Assembly (NCBI RefSeq): GCF_018390735.1
Contig: NZ_JAHBCL010000005.1
Coordinates: 62,001-126,000 of the forward strand
DNA: 64,000 bases
Direction: 5' to 3'
Origin: Fusibacter paucivorans
GTDB taxonomy: Bacteria; Bacillota; Clostridia; Peptostreptococcales; Acidaminobacteraceae
Under the pieces are notes generated by a model, which saw only the letters and a list, made by a program, of their open reading frames with translations, ran no database searches and was not told the origin of the DNA. Shown one piece after another: positions 57,826-64,000 of the stretch; positions within the stretch are counted from its first letter, which is position 1; each line of letters opens with the position of its first letter. Position numbers and translations under genes: made by a program.

Positions 57826-59520
57826 ATGCAACCACCATTATTAACCATTGACGCCTTATCCATCCGTTACCATAAACAGCCTGTCAATGCTGTTCACCCA
57901 TTCAACCTGCAAGTTATTGCCGGTGAAACCATTGGCATTGTAGGCGAATCCGGCAGCGGCAAATCGAGTATTGCCCATGCGATTATGGGGCTCCTGTTTG
58001 ATAAGGCAACGATTGAAGGCACCATTACATTTGACGGGAAAACCTTGATGCAGCCGGATTGGCAAACCCTTCGCTGGCGTCAGATCGCACTGGTCTTTCA
58101 AAACGCATCCAATGTTTTAAATCCAATGATGAAATTATCGGATCAAGTCGCAGAGCCCATCACGACCCATTTAGGGCTTTCGAAAGGCCGCGCCCGACAG
58201 CGTGCATTTCAATTACTCCAAGACGTCGGTCTCGATTCGACTTGGTGGCAGGCTTATCCAAGCCAAATTTCCGGCGGTATGCGCCAAAAAGTATTAATCG
58301 CAATGGCCTTAGCCTGCCAGCCAAAGCTGCTCATCGTGGATGAGCCCACTATGTCACTTGATCCTGCTGCTAAACACCAAGTTGTCGCCTTAATTCAATC
58401 ACTGCAAGAAAAATATCATTTTGGCCTCATAGTGATCTCACATGAGATGAAAATCATTCAGCACATGTGTTCAAAAGTCTATGTATTTTACAAAGGGCAT
58501 CACCTTGAATACGGTACGCTTAACGATGTTCTCGAAAAACCGCGGCACCCCTATACCAAGGGACTGATTGGCGCTTCATGGGAACTGGATGCACACCGCG
58601 ATATTTGGGGGATCCCCACATCCATTCGCGCATCTGCTGCTTCAGGATGTCCCTTCTACGAAAGGTGTTTTCAAGCGAAACCCGCTTGCGCGCAATACGA
58701 TATCAAACCACTGACCATCCAACAGGGACACAGTGTCGCATGCCAGCGCGGCGGCATTGCCACTCTTTTAAACGTTCAGGCGCTTCAAAAGAATTTCCAT
58801 ATCCGCCATCATACGATCAACGCGGTATCAAATGTGAGCTTCGAGGTCAAAGAAGGTGAAGTTTTAGCAATCATCGGGACTTCCGGATCGGGGAAGTCAA
58901 CACTGGCGCATTTAATTGCCGGCTACGAAACAAAAGATGCCGGCAGTATCACATTTGAAAACAGTCCCGCATCACCTGAGGATCTGATGCGTCGTCAAGG
59001 CGGTCTTCAGCTCGTCACGCAAGATCCGGCCGCCGCATTAAACAGTTGCTGGCGTATTCGCGATGTCCTCAATGAACCGTTGAAGTGGTCGCTAAAAATG
59101 TGCGAAAAAAAAAGGCATCGCCTGATGCGTCACGTGCTGCATGACGTTCAACTGCCTTCGAGTGAATCGTTTTTAGAAAAACAAGTGCATGCCTTGAGCG
59201 GTGGTGAAAAACAGCGTCTCGTACTGGCAAGGGCACTCACAATGTCCCCTAAGCTCTTAATTGCCGACGAAATCACGGCTATGCTGGATCCATCCAACGC
59301 TGCAAACATCGTGAAACTACTGAAAGCCATGCAAAACAGCCACGGCTTTTCCATGATTTTTATCACGCACGATCTTTACTTAGCACGCAAAATTGCGGAT
59401 ACCGCACTGGTTCTTGAACACGGCAAAGTCGTCGACTACGGACCGGGCCCCGATGTCTTGACGACAAGGCAGGACATGCTTCATCATAGGCCTTCAAACA
59501 CACTGTCTTCGATAAGCTGA
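57826..59520 (+). CDS. Fused double ATPase (DppD-DppF) of the ABC importer
   Basis: One 564-residue chain contains both ATPase halves that are usually separate. Domain 1 (~1-260): Walker A '[16 protein letters not shown]', signature 'ISGGMRQKV', Walker B '[12 protein letters not shown]', and the oligopeptide C-terminal motif '[17 protein letters not shown]' near 285. Domain 2 (~315-560): Walker A '[14 protein letters not shown]', signature '[10 protein letters not shown]', Walker B '[12 protein letters not shown]'. It would power the two permeases. The last 27 nt overlap the 3' end of the convergent AraC gene. A GTG/ATG five codons upstream is less likely; GAGGT lies before the ATG used. Confidence 0.92.
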   Translation: MQPPLLTIDALSIRYHKQPVNAVHPFNLQVIAGETIGIVGESGSGKSSIAHAIMGLLFDKATIEGTITFDGKTLMQPDWQTLRWRQIALVFQNASNVLNPMMKLSDQVAEPITTHLGLSKGRARQRAFQLLQDVGLDSTWWQAYPSQISGGMRQKVLIAMALACQPKLLIVDEPTMSLDPAAKHQVVALIQSLQEKYHFGLIVISHEMKIIQHMCSKVYVFYKGHHLEYGTLNDVLEKPRHPYTKGLIGASWELDAHRDIWGIPTSIRASAASGCPFYERCFQAKPACAQYDIKPLTIQQGHSVACQRGGIATLLNVQALQKNFHIRHHTINAVSNVSFEVKEGEVLAIIGTSGSGKSTLAHLIAGYETKDAGSITFENSPASPEDLMRRQGGLQLVTQDPAAALNSCWRIRDVLNEPLKWSLKMCEKKRHRLMRHVLHDVQLPSSESFLEKQVHALSGGEKQRLVLARALTMSPKLLIADEITAMLDPSNAANIVKLLKAMQNSHGFSMIFITHDLYLARKIADTALVLEHGKVVDYGPGPDVLTTRQDMLHHRPSNTLSSIS

Positions 59521-60642
59521 CGGTGATAATTCATAAACGCTTTTAAAACAAGTTGAGAAATAAGCACTTGAATCAAACCCAACCATCATGGCAATTTCCG
59601 TAAGCGGCAAAGTTGTTTCACGCATTAGAATAACGGCCCGCTTCAGTCGGTAGGCCATTAAGTACTGTGTAAACGTCATCTCAACGTCTTTTTTAAACTG
59701 TCTGGAAAGATAAGACGGCTGTACGTGCAATTGATCAGCTACTACCTTCAGCGTCAGCCCACCCGTGTATTGATGATGAATCATTTGTAGTGCTTTGTGC
59801 GTAACCAGTGTCGTTTGATTGCCGGAAACAGGCACGAGCAATTTTATATACGCCGAAAGATACGTTTGTGCAAATATGGCTTGGTTGGTGTAATGTGTTT
59901 GTTTTAGAAAAGTGGTCATTGCAACGCGGTGCATTTGAAAAATACGCTGCTTATAATTTGGAAACGCCTCGGCGAGCTCATATGTAAAGGCAGTCATAAA
60001 GTAGACAAATCTGCCTTGGAGTGTATCGCTGGGCGAAATTCCCTCATAAGCCTGTTTTAGATGTGAGAGCACATGATCGTATTGCTTGTTTGCCTCTTCC
60101 AATTCCCGATTGGACAGCGCCCTGACAATCTCACGCACGTGATTCTGCAATGGCTGCTCACATATCTCTTCATGAATTTCGCATAGAACAGCATCGCGGC
60201 AAAAAGTGGCGGCTGATTCCGACCGCGTCGTATATCGATGCTGAACCGCGTTTGGTTCCAATATTTTCAGCAACTGTTCCCCCGCTGTTTGGATCACTTC
60301 ATGAGACATCTGTTTAAATCGCTTTGCGTCAATGGTGCGATGACACTTTTCACAGCAAATCACTTCCGATTGCGACGCTGTATACAACATTTCCGAAAAA
60401 ATGATTTCACTGCCGTCTGTGGTCATTTTAGGACGCCAAATAATAATATAACAGTGTGGATAAATCGCGTGAATAATAAAACTGTCCACTGTTTTAACTT
60501 GTTGAAACATCATTGCCACATCAATGTTCATTCGACGATTGGTCCTCTCATCGTAGGGCAAGTGCCGATACGATTCTTCACCATGGTATTCAAATAATCG
60601 TATCCCCGTCAATTGTTGAAATATCTGATATGTTCTTAACAT
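59494..60642 (-). CDS. AraC-family regulator, convergent to the importer
   Basis: A 382-residue regulator. The C-terminal ~100 residues are an AraC DNA-binding domain with two helix-turn-helix units: 'LTLKVVADQLHVQPSYLSRQFKKDVEMTFTQYL' and '[35 protein letters not shown]'. The ~280-residue N-terminal part is not a cupin I can recognise; it has cysteines in 'VICCEKCHR' (near residue 110) and 'FCRDAVLC' (near 165) that could bind metal or react to redox. It has a strong promoter with a Fur-like site. It probably activates the methyltransferase-ABC operon, judged by position. The ATG at 60642 is chosen over a start 23 codons upstream. Confidence 0.85.
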   Translation of the reverse strand: MLRTYQIFQQLTGIRLFEYHGEESYRHLPYDERTNRRMNIDVAMMFQQVKTVDSFIIHAIYPHCYIIIWRPKMTTDGSEIIFSEMLYTASQSEVICCEKCHRTIDAKRFKQMSHEVIQTAGEQLLKILEPNAVQHRYTTRSESAATFCRDAVLCEIHEEICEQPLQNHVREIVRALSNRELEEANKQYDHVLSHLKQAYEGISPSDTLQGRFVYFMTAFTYELAEAFPNYKQRIFQMHRVAMTTFLKQTHYTNQAIFAQTYLSAYIKLLVPVSGNQTTLVTHKALQMIHHQYTGGLTLKVVADQLHVQPSYLSRQFKKDVEMTFTQYLMAYRLKRAVILMRETTLPLTEIAMMVGFDSSAYFSTCFKSVYELSPSAYRRQCV

Positions 60643-60723
60643 TAAATGCCTGCCTCTTTTTTCAAATGCCTTCGTTGACAACCGGACGCATTGCAGCAAA
60701 AGCATAAACACAACTAACTAAAT

Positions 60724-60742
60724 GATAACTATTTTCATTAAT
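60724..60742 (-). promoter_or_regulatory. Fur-like site at the AraC gene start site
   Basis: GATAACTATTTTCATTAAT (read on the plus strand) matches the 19-bp Fur consensus at 13 positions and is itself nearly palindromic (AATGA...TCATT). It covers the predicted transcription start of the AraC gene. Weaker than the box at 53547, but its twin position supports it. Confidence 0.45.
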
Positions 60743-60748
60743 GCATTT

Positions 60749-60778
60749 ATTATACACAACTGCTGTCTCATTTGTCAA
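60749..60778 (-). promoter_or_regulatory. Near-perfect sigma-A promoter of the AraC gene
   Basis: On the minus strand a consensus TTGACA and a consensus TATAAT are separated by 18 bp, about 107 bp before the ATG. Confidence 0.8.
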
Positions 60779-60970
60779 AACAATCCAACGTAAAATGCAT
60801 TCATCAATTAATCTCATGACCTAATCATATGAAGTAATTGCATCATTCAAATTTTAGTCCCCTCATCAGAATGTTCACCGCTTTCGTAAGACGTGTATTC
60901 AACATATTGTCGTTGAGGCTCAGCGAAAAACTATTAGACGATTTTCTTCTAAACCCTATTGCTATGAATC

Positions 60971-61028
60971 AAAAAGCCGCCTTCCTCTCAAACAAACTGT
61001 TAAAACAGTTTCACATGGAAAGCGGTTT
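60971..61028 (-). terminator. Terminator-like structure after the Gly-rich gene
   Basis: On the minus strand AAACCGCTTTCC pairs with GGAAGGCGGCTTT (small bulges), with an inner AACTGTT/AACAGTT helix, and the outer strand ends in TTTTTG. It lies about 100 nt after the stop of the Gly-rich membrane protein. Confidence 0.5.
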
Positions 61029-61031
61029 ATT

Positions 61032-61092
61032 GCATTGAAGTTTATAGCATTGAAATTTATCTCGTTTGAATTTATCCCGTTTGAATTTATCT
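61032..61092. repeat. Degenerate ~15-bp tandem repeat, four units
   Basis: Four head-to-tail copies of a unit like CGTTTGAATTTATCC (variants GCATTGAAGTTTATA and GCATTGAAATTTATCT) lie just after the 3' end of the Gly-rich gene. Unit lengths are 15, 16, 15 and 15. There are no spacers, so it is not a CRISPR array. Confidence 0.75.
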
Positions 61093-61123
61093 TAATGTGA
61101 TCTATCACAATAGGATCTCGAGA

Positions 61124-61510
61124 CTAAAGCACGATTTTAAAAATAAGCCAGATAATCGCAAGTGGTACCAAAATGGCGATAATAATGCCAAAGACTAGAC
61201 CAACGATGCTGAATACCAGACCAATAATGCCGCCGATCACACCGAGTACCAGACTGAGTGCACCTGCAATAATACTGAGGATACCGCCGACCAAACCACC
61301 GACGCCGCCGGCAACAGCACCTAACGCACCCCCGGCAAAGCCAAGTGCACCACTGATTAATTTAAACGGCCAAGCGATCATCGCACCTAACGGTATAAAA
61401 TAGGCTACAATCCCGGAGAGGATGGCAATAGGAATAATTTTTTCGGCGGAGTAGCCTCTATGATAAAGCATCATGGATACCAATGCGATTACAATAACAG
61501 CTAAAAACAT
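61124..61510 (-). CDS. Small glycine-rich membrane protein
   Basis: A 128-residue, very hydrophobic protein. After an N-terminal helix ('MFLAVIVIALVSMMLYHRGY') and a second ('IPIAILSGIVAYFIPLGAMIAW'), residues ~50-125 are dense in Gly with alternating Ile, Val, Leu and Ala in zipper-like spacing ('GFAGGALGAVAGGVGGLVGG', 'VLGVIGGIIGLVFSIVGL'), which packs membrane helices tightly. There are almost no charged residues. No family recognised; a pore, phage-shock-like or membrane-stabilising role is conceivable but unproven. AGGAGG lies about 7 nt before the ATG. It is flanked by tandem repeats on both sides. Confidence 0.65.
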   Translation of the reverse strand: MFLAVIVIALVSMMLYHRGYSAEKIIPIAILSGIVAYFIPLGAMIAWPFKLISGALGFAGGALGAVAGGVGGLVGGILSIIAGALSLVLGVIGGIIGLVFSIVGLVFGIIIAILVPLAIIWLIFKIVL

Positions 61511-61566
61511 AATACAGCCTCCTATAATAACAATCGTCTGTACAACTGAATAACTTAAGCCTTTTT

Positions 61567-61638
61567 CTTTTATAAAGCCTTTTATGAAGTCTTTTATGAA
61601 GTCTTTTATGAAGTCTTTTATAAGACCTTTTATAGGTT
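61567..61638. repeat. 12-bp tandem repeat, six units
   Basis: Six consecutive 12-bp units: CTTTTATAAAGC, three identical CTTTTATGAAGT, CTTTTATAAGAC and CTTTTATAGGTT. The array lies 57-128 bp upstream of the Gly-rich protein gene, in its probable leader or promoter region. It has no spacers and is too short in unit for a CRISPR. Confidence 0.93.
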
Positions 61639-61724
61639 TATCATACCGCCAAAAAGTGTAAAACGCATTAGGCCAAGATTAGAATCGCGTAAGAAAGAGG
61701 ATCGCGTAAGATCGCAAAAAAGAA

Positions 61725-61760
61725 AAGCCACCTCATGACAATATGCCACGAGACGGCTTT
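61725..61760 (-). terminator. Terminator of the bcd-etfBA transcript
   Basis: On the minus strand AAAGCC-GTCTCGTGGCA pairs with TGTCATGAGGT-GGCTTT over 17 positions (a few wobbles) with a 3-nt loop, followed by TCTTTTTTG. It begins 28 nt after the etfA stop. Confidence 0.9.
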
Positions 61761-61787
61761 CCTATATGTTAGTATAATGAAAGGCAA

Positions 61788-62807
61788 TTAATCTTCAATA
61801 ACCTTAGCGGCATTGATTTTCTTAATTTCTTCAATAACGAGCGGTAATACTTTTTGGACTTCGCCAACAATACCGAGGTCTGCAATTTCAAAGATTGGTG
61901 CATCTTTATCTTTGTTGATAGCGATGATAAGATCTGATTCTTCCATGCCGGCAACGTGTTGAATGGCGCCTGAAATACCACACGCAATATACAGGTTAGG
62001 ACGAACTGTTTTACCTGTTTGACCAACTTGACGATCATGCGGCATCCAGCCGATATCAACAGCAGCACGTGAAGCAGATACCAAGCCGTTCAGTTCTTTA
62101 GCAAGGCCGTCTAAGATCTCGAAACCATCGGCAGAACCGATACCGCGACCACCTGATACGAGAACAGTTGCTTCTTGAATATCCATTTTTGTGCCAACTT
62201 CTTTTTCAAATGATACAACTTCTACAAATTGGTTATTTTTTTCAAGTGCAACTTTTGCATTGACAACTTCGCCTTTTCTGCCTGGTTCTCTTTCCATTTT
62301 TGTCATAACGCCTGGGCGCACTGTTGACATCTGCGGACGATGTTCAGGTGAAACGATGGTTGCCATGATATTGCCGCCAAATGCAGGACGTGTCATCATT
62401 AAAAGTCTGTCTTCGCTGATATCAAGTGATGTACAGTCAGCTGTAAGACCTGTTTGAAGCCTTGCAGATACTCTTGGTGCCAAGTCTCTGCCGATTGAAG
62501 TTGCGCCAAAGAGGACAACTTCCGGTTTTTCTTCAGTAATCGCCTTAACGACAACTTGCGTATACGGCTCTGTAGTATAGAGCTCTAACGCTTTGTTATC
62601 GTAAAGCATTACTTTATCAGCGCCGTATTCAATTAACAATTGCGCATGTCTACTGATATCTGATCCCGGAACGACTGCTGTTACATCAACACCTAATTCG
62701 TCCGCAATTTTTCTACCTTTTCCTAATAATTCAAGCGAAACATTCTGGATTTCGTTGAAGCGTTGTTCAACGAATACTAATACACCTTTGTAATCATTAA
62801 TACTCAT
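61788..62807 (-). CDS. etfA: Electron-transfer flavoprotein alpha subunit
   Basis: EtfA (339 residues) binds FAD and passes electrons to the acyl-CoA dehydrogenase. The C-terminal FAD domain has 'VLVSGGRGIGSADGF', 'GLVSASRAAVDIGWMPHDRQVGQTGKTV' and 'YIACGISGAIQHVAGMEESDLIIAINKDKDAPIFEIAD', the family signature. No N-terminal ferredoxin domain is present, unlike CarE of caffeate reduction. Order bcd-etfB-etfA and the neighbouring crotonyl-CoA route suggest a butyryl-CoA dehydrogenase complex, which in Clostridia bifurcates electrons to ferredoxin. AGGCGTG precedes the ATG. Confidence 0.96.
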   Translation of the reverse strand: MSINDYKGVLVFVEQRFNEIQNVSLELLGKGRKIADELGVDVTAVVPGSDISRHAQLLIEYGADKVMLYDNKALELYTTEPYTQVVVKAITEEKPEVVLFGATSIGRDLAPRVSARLQTGLTADCTSLDISEDRLLMMTRPAFGGNIMATIVSPEHRPQMSTVRPGVMTKMEREPGRKGEVVNAKVALEKNNQFVEVVSFEKEVGTKMDIQEATVLVSGGRGIGSADGFEILDGLAKELNGLVSASRAAVDIGWMPHDRQVGQTGKTVRPNLYIACGISGAIQHVAGMEESDLIIAINKDKDAPIFEIADLGIVGEVQKVLPLVIEEIKKINAAKVIED

Positions 62808-62818
62808 GACACGCCTCC

Positions 62819-63601
62819 TTATATAATGAATTTTTCTTGTAACTTATCAACGAGCGCCGTAGCAACTTCCTTCGGTGTTCCTTCAACCACTTTACCAGCT
62901 TGTTTAACACCTTTTGTGAAGGATTTTTTAACTTTAGTCGGCGAACCTTTTAAGCCCATTTTTTCTGGAGCCGCATCGATATCTGAGAATGTCCATGTTT
63001 CGATTTCGAGCGAACGATTGGCATCGACAACACCTGCAACGCTCATGTAGCGCGCTTCATTAAGTTCCGCAAGCGCCGTGATGAGGCATGGGTATTTGAC
63101 TTTTATCGTTTGGAAACCATCTTCAAATGTACGTTTAACAATAGCGTGATCGCCTTTGTGATCAAATTTTGATACATAAGAAATTTGCGGTAAGCTAAGG
63201 TGTTCCGCGATTTGAGGACCAACTTGTGCTGTATCGCCGTCAATTGCTTGACGACCTGTAATAACGAGGTCATACTCAAGCTTTTTAAGTGCAGATGCAA
63301 TTGTCGTAGAGGTTGCAAGTGTATCTGCACCTGCGAAAACTCTGTCCGTTAAAAGGATCACGCGGTCAGCGCCCATTGCATAAGCTTCCTGCAATGCAAT
63401 TTTTGCTTGCGGTGGACCCATGGTAATAACAGTAATGTGTGCACCGAACTCATCTTTTAATCTGAGTGCAGCTTCAAGACCTGCCTTGTCATCAGGGTTG
63501 ATAATACTAGGCACGCCATCTCTAATCAAAGTACCTGTTTTTGGATCCAATTTTACTTCATTGGTATCTGGTACTTGCTTTATACAAACAACGATCTTCA
63601 T
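62819..63601 (-). CDS. etfB: Electron-transfer flavoprotein beta subunit
   Basis: EtfB (260 residues) takes electrons from NADH in bifurcating Bcd-Etf complexes. It begins 'MKIVVCIKQVPDTNEVKLDP', followed by 'IINPDDKAGLEAALRLKDE', 'ITMGPPQAKIALQEAYAMGADRVILLTD' and 'DLVITGRQAIDGDTAQVGPQIAEHL', all standard. GGAGGG precedes the ATG by 7 nt. It lies 14 nt after the acyl-CoA dehydrogenase gene and 11 nt before etfA. Confidence 0.96.
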   Translation of the reverse strand: MKIVVCIKQVPDTNEVKLDPKTGTLIRDGVPSIINPDDKAGLEAALRLKDEFGAHITVITMGPPQAKIALQEAYAMGADRVILLTDRVFAGADTLATSTTIASALKKLEYDLVITGRQAIDGDTAQVGPQIAEHLSLPQISYVSKFDHKGDHAIVKRTFEDGFQTIKVKYPCLITALAELNEARYMSVAGVVDANRSLEIETWTFSDIDAAPEKMGLKGSPTKVKKSFTKGVKQAGKVVEGTPKEVATALVDKLQEKFII

Positions 63602-63615
63602 CTTATATCCCTCCA

Positions 63616-64000
63616 TTACTTCAATTCACTTGCAGAAATGACCATGCGTTGAACTTCACTGGTACCTTCGTAGATTTCAGTGATTTTAGCGTCTCTCATC
63701 ATTCTTTCAACCGGATACTCACGTGTATAACCGTAACCGCCGAAGAGTTGAACTGCTTTTGTTGTTACTTCCATAGCAACTTCAGCGGCCATCAGTTTCG
63801 CCATCGCGGCATCTTGAGCATAAGGTTTTTTTAACTGCTTTTTGTACGCAGCTGAATAAACCATGAAACGAGCTGCCTCGATCTTAGTTTTCATGTCTGC
63901 GATTTGGAATTGAGTATTTTGGAAAGCTGCGATTGATCTTCCGAATTGTTTTCTCTCTTTTACATATTTGACTGCTTCATTGTAAGCACCTTGTGCAATA
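63616..64000 (-). CDS. bcd: Acyl-CoA dehydrogenase (probably butyryl-CoA), C-terminal part, cut by window edge
   Basis: Only the last ~127 residues lie in the window. They contain '[20 protein letters not shown]', '[20 protein letters not shown]' and the catalytic-glutamate region '[16 protein letters not shown]', typical of short-chain acyl-CoA dehydrogenases. In this context it would reduce crotonyl-CoA to butyryl-CoA with EtfAB. The exact chain-length preference cannot be judged without the N-terminal half. It is the first visible gene of the bcd-etfB-etfA set. Confidence 0.9.
   Translation of the reverse strand, partial: IAQGAYNEAVKYVKERKQFGRSIAAFQNTQFQIADMKTKIEAARFMVYSAAYKKQLKKPYAQDAAMAKLMAAEVAMEVTTKAVQLFGGYGYTREYPVERMMRDAKITEIYEGTSEVQRMVISASELK

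Noticed and set aside
60838-61038. Plus-strand 66-codon open frame after the AraC gene
   Set aside because: It has no ribosome binding site, spans a terminator structure, and its composition is that of AT-rich spacer.
61567-61638. CRISPR array
   Set aside because: Units are 12 bp with no spacers and no cas genes are nearby.

Overview
The window looks like the chromosome of a motile, anaerobic, low-to-mid GC Gram-positive bacterium (Clostridia). Four things point there. Rod/hook flagellar genes are present. Gene order from pyrG/rho through prfA, upp, the atp operon, murA and mbl to two flagellar rod genes follows the Firmicutes pattern known from Bacillus subtilis. The F-type ATP synthase carries Na+-binding motifs and two kinds of c subunit, one a fused double hairpin, as known from Acetobacterium/Eubacterium. 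Lysine-fermentation genes (kal, kce) and butyrate-type bcd-etfBA occur together. Sporulation genes usually embedded in this conserved block (spoIIR, spoIID, spoIIQ, spoIIID) are missing, so a non-sporing fermenter, for example an Acidaminobacter/Fusibacter- or Eubacteriaceae-like lineage, is plausible; the genus is inference. No rRNA, tRNA, insertion sequence, prophage or CRISPR array was seen.

Layout. Positions 1-33 kb are almost wholly on the minus strand: start of recD2; metK behind a SAM-I riboswitch; an unknown gene with pgcA; a patatin-like lipase; flgJ-like, flgG and flgF; mbl and murA; the atp operon (atpZ, then atpI-B-E1-E2-F-H-A-G-D-C); wecB and tagO for undecaprenyl-linked sugars; comEB, upp, rpiB, tsaC; a CPA2 cation/proton antiporter; prfA, prmC, a DUF1385 membrane protein, tdk, rpmE and rho. 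A plus-strand secreted transglutaminase-like protein follows. Then come a LysR regulator, kce and kal, a three-gene membrane glycosylation module (GT2, GtrA, GT-C), pyrG with a promoter/terminator leader, and an S-layer-homology protein.

From 44.7 to 53.4 kb the plus strand holds an envelope region: alpha/beta hydrolase, membrane-anchored MurF-like ligase, Ddl, an OmpR-type two-component system, a zinc-ribbon/AMIN-like membrane protein and an MscS channel. From 53.5 to 60.8 kb lies the most distinctive accessory system: a near-consensus Fur box, then a SAM-dependent methyltransferase translationally coupled to a complete nickel/peptide-type ABC importer with a fused double ATPase. It is faced by a convergent AraC regulator with a near-perfect sigma-A promoter and a second, weaker Fur-like site. 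This suggests an iron- (or other metal-) regulated uptake system, possibly for a metallophore. The window ends with a glycine-rich membrane protein flanked by two different short tandem repeats, and with etfA, etfB and the 3' end of an acyl-CoA dehydrogenase.

Functional links. Kce and Kal convert a lysine-derived keto acid to crotonyl-CoA, which Bcd-EtfAB would reduce to butyryl-CoA. The Na+ ATP synthase and the antiporter fit a sodium-based energy economy. TagO, WecB, MurA, Ddl, the MurF-like ligase and the GtrA module serve the cell wall. All calls come from reading the sequence; no database search was run.
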